Assembly: GCA_003427395.1 (NCBI GenBank)
Contig: BFEA01000368.1
Coordinates: 589,543-631,124, forward strand
Length of the DNA: 41,582 nucleotides
From: Chara braunii
Lineage: Eukaryota > Streptophyta > Charophyceae > Charales > Characeae
Reading direction: 5' to 3'
Every line of letters begins with the position of its first letter. Positions within the stretch are counted from its first letter, which is position 1. The position numbers were made by a program, and so were the translations under genes. Of the stretch, positions 35,701 through 41,582 are shown one piece after another. The notes beneath the pieces are model-generated. The model did not search any database. It saw only the letters and a list, made by a program, of their open reading frames with translations, and was not told the DNA's origin.

Positions 35701-38047
35701 ATCATGGATATAGGATGGCAAGAAAGACAGTTAGGGGAGGACCGATGTTCGACGGATATAGCATACACCCACCCGAGTGTGGGCAGTTCTGGGCAGCATG
35801 ACCATTGCCCCTGCAGTTGTCACCCTGTGAGTTTTGCTGGACAATTCAGCAAGCGAGCTGCTGCCTCCAGAAGATGGCTATGGTGTGGGCCAGATGTTTT
35901 CTTCAACGCCATGAACCAGGAAACCCAAACTGGGGATTGTGTGAAGGTTGCATGGAGTTGGCCAAACACACCTTCAACAACCCCAAATCATGTCTGCTTT
36001 CATTTGACGATGTGAGGACTCATCTTATGCCCAACGGACGTACAGCAAGGAGGACCTTGATGCTCTAACGAGGGATACAATCAAGGCAATCTTGTGTTCC
36101 ACATGTCAACACAAGACACTGACAATGGACAGAAAAAGGCCCATATGGTACCATCATGATCCGGCCCCATGTCCTTCCGGACAATCTTTAGAATAGGAGC
36201 TATACAGACGAGACTAGCACGGAATACGCACTAATCAAGAAATGGTTCAAATTCGTTAGAAAGGATCCACCCCCATACATTTCTTTTGCAGCTTTGTGTT
36301 ACAGGGGGTCGTCAAAGGGCTGTGAGCAGTCTCAGCGTCTTTCATATTTCAATGGGATGAGGAAATAGATGGCATGACGAGGTATGTGGTGTCACATAGA
36401 CGGCATGACGAGGTATGTGGTGTCACATAGACGGCATGACGAGGTATGTGGTGTCACATAGACGGCATGACGAGGTATGTGGTGTCACATAGCTGACCTG
36501 ATGAATGATGGACAGGCACTAGAGTTTGTCCTAATTGGTAACCATATCGATGCCGAGCCAGGAACCCCCCTGCGCGCCGAGTTTTGCCGAACCGCCGGGG
36601 CGCCGTTTCGTTTTCTTTTGGGCTGGCGCTTCCAGCCATTGTGGTCTGGTACCCCGAAGCCTGCAGGTCGTGGCGCGTTAACATGAAACACCTGCGGCCA
36701 ATGTATGGGCCAAGCACTGATGGTTTAAGAAACATGGTCCATCCAGAGAGGATCATCTGGACCGGCTGGTCTGGTAACCCAGGTCCATTCTGAGGCATTG
36801 AGGCATTTCATACAATCCCGACCACAATGCCTTCGTCTCAGCTCACTCGCCCTCACCTGTTCAGCACGATATTGCCTTTGCTGGACGCTCAGCAAAGCCT
36901 GCCACAAGAGGCAACATTTCACAACGACCTTCGTTGTCGTCCAATACCCTCACTGAGGTTCAGCATTGTAACCCCTAAAAGAAGAACTCCACAAGGTCAC
37001 TTCAGTGTTGCTTACCCTCACCCAAACGACATATTCAAAAACATTCTACGCGATTCTACATTGGGTGTGGCCGACGGACAATCTATCACATTAGCAAACA
37101 TCTCATTCCCTTCGTTTCCATTATATTCTCTGCCAATCCATAGAAACCGATACCGTTGTCAAGTCTTATGGCAAATAGCATAAGCATCGAAACTACCACA
37201 AGATTCCAGCCAACCCACCACGGACCCCAACAACAACCCTCACACTAAAATGGAAGAACGAACCCTCGAGCTAAAATCAAAGAACGAGTGCAGAAGGTAT
37301 CTTTACACAAAAGAACGGGAAAACAAACGCTGTGAACGACAGAGGAAGGGAAGAAGGCAAGCACAGTGTCGAGAAGCAAAAACTCATCAACAGAGGAGGG
37401 AGGGAGGGAGATCCGGAGTGTGGGAACCGAGGAAACAGGGAGGAAGGCCTGAAGAGACCTAGAGCTCCATGGGAAAAAGGGAGCACAGCCAACAGAAAGC
37501 CACTCACATGTGTTCTGCTCCATTGCATGATGAACAAGGCGCCAACAGCTTCATTTTGCCGTCGAACCCCCCGCCACAAATATTGCACACCCGAGACTCC
37601 TGGAAAAGGAGAGACAGAAAGGTAAGTTGTCATCGCACTCCCCTTGACCATCATGATCCACTTCGATGCTACTTAGTAGCTTTAGTAGCTTGCAAACCTA
37701 GAATGACAATTCTTGAAAAAACATCAGGAACGAAAGCATGCGCAAAAATGTTACCTCTTAGTGAACTTCCATTCTCGACATAGCAACCCCTCAACGACCT
37801 TCCAAACAGGCGCATCACACTTCTCCCTTTAACATCCACCTTTCTGTTGCCCTCCCATTGTACACACGCGCACACGCACACAGACACACACACACACACA
37901 CACACACGCTCACGCACATACGCCAATCCAGCAGCATGCACAGCACAGAAGATGGTCTTACCTTCGGTAAAGGCTCAGCGCCCGCGGTGCTAAGCCCCAT
38001 AGTGCCCTTTACGGTTGCACCGTTATCTTCAACCCGGCCACTAGGAC
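18684..38047 (-). CDS. Giant AIPP2-like PHD finger / SPOC-like domain protein (7 exons assembled; 5' end incomplete)
   Basis: Joined exons are 38047-37962, 37599-37508, 32622-32546, 31727-26822, 25014-24793, 24392-24274 and 22903-18684. All introns are GT-AG and all phases agree, giving 3,239 residues before TAG. Counting from the first full codon, a C4HC3 PHD finger lies at about 33-79, a disordered region at 86-1716, an AIPP2-type SPOC-like domain at about 1717-1850, and a second disordered region with polyQ (about 2415-2437) and Arg/Glu/Asp repeats (about 2470-2710). LxLxL motifs sit at 3201-3207 and 3230-3234. In Arabidopsis, AIPP2 and its paralogue join the BAH protein AIPP3 and the phosphatase CPL2 to repress genes on H3K27me3 chromatin; a similar nuclear role is inferred here. 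The protein is far larger than the land-plant relatives I remember. The start codon is not established. Confidence 0.85.
23548..23690 (+). repeat. tRNA-derived SINE-like segment
   Basis: GGCCTAGCTCAGTTGGTACA contains a perfect pol III box A. About 35 bases later AGTTTGAATCA approximates box B. The arms do not pair as a tRNA (the D-stem GCTC has no GAGC partner), so this is not a tRNA gene. An A run follows at 23694-23728. A pol III-derived SINE is plausible. The A run could instead belong to the adjacent transposon remnant, whose sister copies also start with A tracts. Confidence 0.45.
23694..24010. mobile_element. Transposon family copy 4, diverged and partial
   Basis: After an A-rich tract comes GCAAACAAGTTCCGGCTGAG, GGTCTATG and GAATTAAAAAT (about 23753-23819), aligning with the core of copies 1-3. 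It is followed by the same kind of C-rich tract (CACCCCTTCAG, TACCCCTTCACACCCC, TATACCCCC). The ends have decayed. It lies inside an intron of the AIPP2-like gene. Confidence 0.6.
24274..24392 (-). CDS. Exon: middle of SPOC-like domain
   Basis: The 119-base exon has acceptor TTGCAAAATGCAG and donor CCCTG/GTGAGT. It completes an Arg codon and ends one base into a Gly codon. It encodes TQYDHIVKVMEDEDNVLVAK followed by LPEADLLIFHSMHLPRDRP. The family has a matching helix and strand: an acidic helix, then a hydrophobic L-L-I-F strand, then LP. It is too short to be found except by phase matching with its neighbours at 24793 and 22903. Confidence 0.9.
24793..25014 (-). CDS. Exon: first part of SPOC-like domain
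   Basis: The 222-base exon has acceptor TTCTATGATCTCAG and donor CAAAG/GTGAGG. Joined to the preceding exon it reads LWRGTLRS, matching the Trp-Lys/Arg-Gly opening of the AIPP2 SPOC-like domain. It continues with AHEMAKRAAQRFPPILDVEM, LPRQHPETWPRTF and VALYFFPSS. The PP-x-L-x-V-E-x-LPR...WP...F and A-L-Y-F-F-P boxes are the family signature. Confidence 0.92.
25015..26821. other. Intron of the AIPP2-like gene with GGCCC palindrome cluster
   Basis: A 1,807-base intron. At 25380-25530 there are four short palindromes built on GGCCC/GGGCC (GGCCCAATTCGGGCC, GGCCCAGATTGGGCC, GGGCCTCTCGGCCC and ACCCGGGGCCCA). This suggests another palindrome-rich non-autonomous element. No coding exon was recognised within it. 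Confidence 0.7.
26822..31727 (-). CDS. Giant 4.9-kb exon: disordered linker between PHD finger and SPOC-like domain
   Basis: The acceptor is TTTTCTGTTTGTGCAG before 31727, and GG completes a Gly codon from the PHD exon. The donor is TTTGGAG/GTGTGT at 26822. The 1,634 residues are Gly-, Ser-, Lys- and Pro-rich with no folded domain I recognise. Near the start is a basic cluster (GRRKLIKKSEKELLKAGK) that could be a nuclear localisation signal. The last quarter is Pro/Gly-rich and carries PPGF or PPGV motifs (coding DNA near 27861-27873, 27572-27588, 27177-27190, 27067-27082). It ends PPRPSKNVLW, leading into the SPOC domain. An apparent ATG at 31749 lies in the preceding intron and is not the start. 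Confidence 0.88.
31728..32545. other. Intron of the AIPP2-like gene
   Basis: An 818-base GT-AG intron between the PHD exon and the giant exon. A small inverted repeat, TGCACAGTGCA near 31992 and TGCACTGTGCA near 32071, could form a hairpin of about 100 bases. Nothing else is identifiable. Confidence 0.75.
32546..32622 (-). CDS. Exon: second half of PHD finger
   Basis: The 77-base exon has acceptor TTGTCTGTGAGGCAG and donor GAAGG/GTGAGT. It completes an Ile codon, then encodes YCMSPPLRKVPTCNWSCFVC and RDLEK. It supplies the sixth zinc ligand (YC), the conserved Trp two residues before the last pair, and C-x2-C. The IYCM...L.KVP...W.C..C wording closely follows plant AIPP2 PHD fingers. The exon ends one base into a Gly codon, matching the exon at 31727. 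Confidence 0.9.
34465..34556. repeat. 46-bp tandem repeat, two identical units
   Basis: Two exact 46-base units starting CAGATTGGATTACACAAGGA are followed by a decayed partial third that keeps TCTACC...CAGAGAAGGCA. The array is intronic. Confidence 0.97.
35784..36068. other. Cys-rich open frame (plus) overlapping a CCHC zinc-knuckle-like relic (minus)
   Basis: On the plus strand, from about 35805 to 36068, one frame encodes SPCEFCWTIQQASCC, WARCFLQRHEPG, NWGLCEGCMELAKHTF and SFDDVRTHL. It has C-x2-C pairs and a His and looks like a zinc-binding segment, but I recognise no family and it lacks a good ATG. On the minus strand near 35784-35830 the frame reads DNCRGNGHAAQNCP, like a retroelement gag zinc knuckle with the first Cys replaced by Gly; a stop lies just upstream. 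Only one strand, at most, is likely to be meaningful. A transposon relic is my preferred reading. Confidence 0.3.
36365..36488. repeat. 31-bp tandem repeat, four units
   Basis: Four head-to-tail units of ATAGACGGCATGACGAGGTA followed by TGTGGTGTCAC. Only the first differs, by one base. It lies in the PHD-splitting intron. Confidence 0.98.
37508..37599 (-). CDS. Exon: first half of PHD finger
   Basis: The 92-base exon has acceptor TCTCCTTTTCCAG and donor ACACAT/GTGAGT. It encodes VCNICGGGFDGKMKLLAPC followed by SSCNGAEH. It gives two C-x2-C pairs 13 residues apart and the zinc-binding His, with the GAEH box typical of AIPP2-type PHD fingers. It joins the 32622 exon across a 4.9-kb intron. In the family this finger reads the H3 tail; the specificity of this copy is not known. 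Confidence 0.9.
37861..37920. repeat. (AC)n microsatellite
   Basis: An AC-rich run with GC interruptions, in the intron 42 bases downstream (minus-strand sense) of the donor at 37961. Confidence 0.9.
37962..38047 (-). CDS. Probable exon upstream of the PHD finger
   Basis: The 86-base exon has acceptor GCATTGTGTGCAG and donor CCGAAG/GTAAGA. It encodes PSGRVEDNGATVKGTMGLST followed by AGAEPLPK, and ends in phase 0, as the next exon requires. It contains an in-frame ATG at about 38000 that could serve as the start if upstream exons are non-coding. Land-plant relatives usually have more sequence before the PHD finger, so an earlier start is likely. Confidence 0.7.
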
Positions 38048-38244
38048 CTGCACACAATGCATGCAGGATACATAATCGAAGGGGAAGAGCCCAAAAGCCA
38101 TTAGAAATCCTATTTGAAAGATAGCCCACATCTAGCCCTATAGCAGGTAAAAGACTATGTGGCCTCCAAGCACTACACTGTTACCAATCATGGCTCTTGT
38201 TACTTAAAACCACCCGTCCACACAAACCTAAGCAGTGCTCTTAC

Positions 38245-38277
38245 CGGTATACGAGATAAGAGCATTTCGATTCGGGC
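38245..38277 (-). CDS. Tentative 33-bp upstream microexon
   Basis: The acceptor is TTTTGCTTCTGGCCCAG, the donor ATACCG/GTAAGA, and the phases fit the exon at 38047. It would encode PNRNALISYT. The same frame stays open to about 38350, so the acceptor could be any of several AG sites. No start codon was connected with confidence; an ATG at 38611 with a GTAAGG donor at about 38548 is one option. Homology support is absent, so this is splice-signal evidence only. Confidence 0.3.
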
Positions 38278-39288
38278 CTGGGCCAGAAGCAAAAGTGGCA
38301 GGCCACTTTGAAAAGACGCAGTTGCAGGCTCGCAAGCCTTGAAATAAGCTTCATCAACTTAGGCTCGTGTGAACAAAGCCTCGATGGACAAGTAACAAAG
38401 CATCAACACATCGGAGTATGCAAAGAAATAATTTAGAGACATGACACCCAGTAGGGAAAGCACCAATACGATCCAAAAGAACACAGGGAAAACAGATAGT
38501 TCATGTTGTTTCTCAAATACACAAAATTGAGAGCTAGAACCCTTACGTGCCAAACAACGTTGCTGAACCACCAGTATTAGCCCCAACACTACTGCTCAAA
38601 GCGTAGTGCATTGTGGTTGTTGTGGATGATTAAGGTCTCATGCTGCTATTTGCTTCAGCATGGTGCTTTCGCATACCAACCGGTCTCTGAGTGAGAGAAG
38701 AAATGGGTTGTGAAGTCACATAGGCAAGGCATGTCCAGAGCTACAACAAGTTCACATCCAACCACAGAGCATCATTCTTTCAAAACAAGACACACAAATT
38801 CACGCCAGCAAAACACAGGTGGAGCCGCCGTCATAATACAACCATGGAACAAAAAAGTGACAAGGATCTGACAGGCTCAACCTCAAGTGCAAGCAAAAAC
38901 TCATGCAATCGCTGCCAATCCGCTATTACAGCTCTGTATTTTTGCCCGCTTCAAGTTGCTTCCCCTACCAGAGGGAAGCCAAACCTCACTGATGCGCCTG
39001 AGAGTTTTCCTCCGAAACCACCAGTCCAAAAATTCCCAGTCCTGCATGCGGGCGTATGGTGCGGGATGTACTGGGGTGCCGCTTGCCTGGAAATACATCT
39101 CTACATGAAATCCATCCAGGTAAATCGGGCCCTGCATGCGACCCGTCTGCATGGATTTCAAGGCAAAGAAAAACACCATCCCCCCCGAACATCCCACCCG
39201 ACATGCCTGCATGCATGGTGCGTCTTACGAAAATGGCTGGCAATCGTACTGGTGGTTGAACTGTGTGTGCAGCATTAGCGAACCCATT
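38278..39288. other. Upstream region of the AIPP2-like gene, no certain exon
   Basis: Possible N-terminal coding or UTR sequence of the minus-strand gene lies here. An ATG at 38611-38609 opens a 21-codon frame to a GTAAGG donor. I searched for the Cys-x2-Cys-x3-Cys-x2-Cys pattern I associate with N-terminal regions of plant relatives and did not find it up to about 40.2 kb. No promoter motif is convincing. Confidence 0.35.
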
Positions 39289-39414
39289 TAGGGCATACTC
39301 ACACGAGGACTTTTTCCACAAAGCTCTGGACGTGATTGCAGTCACATGCATCCTGGTTAGGCTGTAATTGCAGTTAGATGCATTCTGGAAAGTGCTAGTG
39401 TGAGTACGCCCCTA
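39289..39414. mobile_element. 126-bp MITE
   Basis: The left end TAGGGCATACTCACACGAGG and right end TAGTGTGAGTACGCCCCTA are inverted repeats with small gaps (TAGGG(G)C[AG]TACTCACAC). The inside has an imperfect mirror around GATTGCAGTCACATGCAT and AATTGCAGTTAGATGCAT. There is no coding capacity. The target duplication is too short to see. Confidence 0.75.
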
Positions 39415-39667
39415 GGAATCTACAGCGAATATGCAGTGAACTGGAAAGCTTCAGCAACAGTGGCCAGTATTTTCCAAATCTCTTGCTCCGACTCCTGTGC
39501 TCCAATACCCAATATCAAGTTGTTGCACCTGTTGATCCTGAGCTGGAACAGTCACCTGAACCTATCTGTGCACCAATAGGAGTCCTGGCAGAGACCCACC
39601 AAATTTGTCAAAGGGGTGTAAGAGCTCTGTGATGGATCACAGAATGGCAGAAAGCTCCAGAACATTG

Positions 39668-39679
39668 AACCTTATCATC

Positions 39680-39718
<39 letters not shown>

Positions 39719-39737
39719 GCCCGCAGAAGGATCATTG
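39668..39737 (+). rRNA. 3'-terminal fragment of 18S rRNA (70 nt, non-functional)
   Basis: AACCTTATCATCTAGAGGAA, GGAGAAGTCGTAACAAGG, TTTCCGTAGGTGAGCCCGC and AGAAGGATCATTG reproduce the last 70 bases of nuclear 18S rRNA, ending at the ITS1 boundary. Against the canonical plant sequence as I remember it there are four differences, all transitions. Three fall in helix 45: the dimethyl-adenosine loop TGAA reads TGAG, and one stem pair is broken. The 5' boundary is abrupt and no 5.8S or further 18S follows, so this is a dispersed relic. Confidence 0.92.
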
Positions 39738-39839
39738 GCAAAAGAAGACGAAACAAAAGAAGTGAGGCCTTTTGTGCTACAACGAAAAGATAAATCGGCT
39801 GCTGCCAGAAATGGACACACTTCAGTAGTTAAATCACCG

Positions 39840-40125
39840 GTACTTTTCCCAGCTATTTTGTTCCAACCCAGCCATCAAACGTCGCTCCGCACCCGGGGCG
39901 CCGCCAACCAAACGAAGGCTTCCAGGGCACTGCCGACCAAAACGAAATGGCTCGTGCCGCCAGCCAAAACGATTTGATGTCACAGTGCTTTCCCCAGCTA
40001 TTTTGCTCCAGCCCAGCCATTAACATTCCGCATCTTCCGGGGCTCGGCCGACCAAAAAGAAATGGCCGGTGGCACCCACCAAAAGAGTTGATTTTGCGCC
40101 CGCACCATTTCGCAAAAAATCGGCA
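39840..40125. repeat. ~145-bp direct repeat, two diverged units
   Basis: Unit 1 starts GTACTTTTCCCAGCTATTTT at 39840 and unit 2 starts GTGCTTTCCCCAGCTATTTT at 39985. Both continue with CCAGCCAT and a GC-rich part, then repeated CGACCAAAACGAAATGGC-like phrases. It begins about 100 bases after the 18S fragment. Confidence 0.8.
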
Positions 40126-40617
40126 CACACCACAAATCGGCATCGGGAAAGTGAGGCTCGGTGGTTTTTACCACCACGACCATCATCTGGGCCCCGGTTC
40201 TCACCTTAGCTCCAAGAGGCTGCACTCCAGCATCGAGTAAGGTGAGTGCCATGCACAGCGATGGTGCTTCCCGCACCAGAGAGGAGGAAAAACTTTGATT
40301 GAATCAACACTTCATGCCTCTTGGGAAAGCTAAAACTAAAAAGAGTGAGAACCTTGATCTGCTAGCCGATGTGATTTCAAATGTGCAGACTCAAGAAAAA
40401 TCTCGGGAAACAAGATTGTGGTCCCGTCTGTTAAGTTTAGAGAACATCGGTTTATGACCAGATCGCGCTGTGTTCTCAACACTTCTTTTTGTCCAAGGCA
40501 AAACCTTCGATTACATTTGAGGGGAATCCTCCAAGCAAGTCTCTGAAGCACAACCCTAGACCAAAAACGGAATGGAAAGTCCTCTGTTGCTGTCACAAGG
40601 AGGGGCAGAGAGCTCTG
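40126..40617. other. Intergenic, no supported gene
   Basis: Minus-strand frames run through here and the neighbouring tandem array, but they resemble nothing known. Confidence 0.5.
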
Positions 40618-40740
40618 CTCTCTGATGTGCCAATCGAAACCATACACAGCTCTCTGATGTGCCAATCGAAACCATACACAGCTCTCTAATGTGCCAATAA
40701 AAACCATACACAGCTCTCTCATGTGCCAATCAAAAGCATA
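40618..40740. repeat. 32-bp tandem repeat, about 3.8 units
   Basis: Units of CTCTCTGATGTGCCAATCGA followed by AACCATACACAG start at 40618, 40650, 40682 and 40714, and diverge progressively to the right. Confidence 0.95.
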
Positions 40741-41230
40741 CTGCATGTCAGGTGAGAGAAGAGAGAGTGTTGGGCTGCAGGCGCTTTAGTAGCCTACTCC
40801 TTCAAAATCACCGCTGGGCCGCCGTCAATAATTTTCATATGCGCCGACTGGCCTCCGAATTTTTCAATTTGGAGGCCCGCAGCCCCATATGCAAGAAAGT
40901 GTCGTAGTGGTTTAAGGAGGAAAAAAAAGGTTGAACCGTACACTTTCCGGCCCTTTTCATCATTAAGGTGGGAAAGTGGTACATGGTTTCATTCACTCTG
41001 CTGGGAAGCCTCTTGCATTGGCATCATCAGCGTTAAACCACCACTACCTCCTCCGAGCTCTCTTTCTCCTGTGGCGGATTTATCTTGTGCGCCAAATTCA
41101 AAATGCACCAGAGCAGTCGGCTCATGATTTACCTTTTTGGCTGGAGGCGCCAGCCAAAGAGGTCTGCAAGACCGAACACACAAAAAACTGCGGATGTAAA
41201 TAACTTCATCTGAAGACTGGACCATGAAAG
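40741..41230. other. Intergenic, no supported gene
   Basis: A small inverted repeat CCTCCGAATT...AATTTGGAGG lies near 40853-40884. No gene is recognised. Confidence 0.5.
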
Positions 41231-41337
41231 ACGGCCTATGAACGGTGGCCCATGAAAGGTGGCGTCCATTTAAACCGCCACTCCCCCAAAACTCCGAAGG
41301 TGGCGGCCGTTTACACCGCCACTCCCCCCAAACTCCG
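41223..41337. repeat. 14-bp and 41-bp nested tandem repeats
   Basis: Three 14-base units (CATGAAAGACGGCC-like) run into two 41-base units starting AAGGTGGCG at 41256 and 41297. Each 41-base unit holds an inverted repeat, GGTGGCG...CCGCCA. Confidence 0.85.
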
Positions 41338-41374
41338 GAACTGTCACACATGTGTGCACAGCGGTAAGGGGGAA

Positions 41375-41493
41375 GCTGCAGACCAGTGTGCGTGGGAGGT
41401 CAGCAGGGGTTTGCAAAATACAACGCGTGCCAGAAGCTGTGGACCTAAGCGCACGGGGGTCCAGCAGGGGTTCGCAAAATACAAAGTGTGCCA
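41375..41493. repeat. ~60-bp direct repeat, two units
   Basis: Units start CTGCAGACC at 41375 and CTGTGGACC at 41437. They share CCAGCAGGGGTT-GCAAAATACAA with scattered differences. Confidence 0.85.
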
Positions 41494-41582
41494 ACTTCGG
41501 CGATTTTCACGCTCAGAAGAATGCACAAAAAATCCAGCAAAAATCAGTCACATGGGTTCCGCACTGATCTCTTTTTTTATTC

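Larger units (their letters stand above)
32623..37507. other. 4.9-kb intron splitting the PHD finger
   Basis: The intron contains two tandem arrays (34465-34556 and 36365-36488), a C-rich stretch at 34900-35240, and Cys-rich frames on both strands near 35.8 kb. No exon in phase with the PHD halves was found inside it, and the direct join gives a perfect PHD signature. Confidence 0.75.

Noticed and set aside
36780-36830. Candidate PHD exon starting at 36830 that encodes HCGRDCMKCLNASEWTW in the right phase
   Set aside because: It has no pyrimidine tract before its AG, and it lacks the final Cys pair. The exon at 32622-32546 completes the PHD finger with the family wording and matches both phases.

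Overview
The window looks like nuclear DNA from a green-lineage (streptophyte) eukaryote. The evidence is a spliced gene of the plant AIPP2-like PHD/SPOC family, a fragment of an organellar (most likely plastid) rpl2 gene, a scrap of eukaryotic 18S rRNA, a decayed Ty3/gypsy retrotransposon and many small non-autonomous elements. The large low-complexity exons, the divergent PHD finger and the retroelement wording make me lean towards a charophyte alga such as Chara. That is an impression from memory, not a database result.

One real protein gene is visible. It lies on the minus strand and covers roughly 38.05 kb down to 18.68 kb. I reconstructed seven exons by hand from splice signals and codon phase: 38047-37962, 37599-37508, 32622-32546, 31727-26822, 25014-24793, 24392-24274 and 22903-18684. 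Every junction is GT-AG, every phase matches, and the joined frame has no stop before the TAG at 18684. The product is at least 3,239 residues. It has a C4HC3 PHD finger split over two exons, a 1.6-kres disordered segment, a SPOC-like domain split over three exons, and a second 1.4-kres disordered segment with polyproline, polyglutamine and Arg/Glu/Asp repeats. Two LxLxL (EAR-type) motifs close the protein. The true N terminus is not secured and may lie beyond the right edge. In flowering plants AIPP2-type proteins work in the BAH-PHD-CPL2 complex, which represses transcription on H3K27me3 chromatin.

Layout: 0-1 kb holds a Ty3/gypsy pol pseudogene. 1.1-8.7 kb is AT-rich intergenic DNA with satellites, tandem repeats and a 925-bp inverted-repeat element. 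8.7-16.4 kb is a mosaic with several members of one non-autonomous transposon family, an rpl2 fragment and microsatellites. 16.4-18.7 kb is the 3' flank of the gene. 18.7-38 kb is the gene, its introns carrying further repeats. 38.3-41.6 kb holds a small MITE, the 18S fragment and four short tandem arrays. No operon, CRISPR array, complete tRNA or complete organellar gene was seen.

I found no clear new multi-gene system. The strongest candidates for novelty are the giant AIPP2-like protein and the transposon family that keeps one internal core but has different subterminal motifs in different copies.
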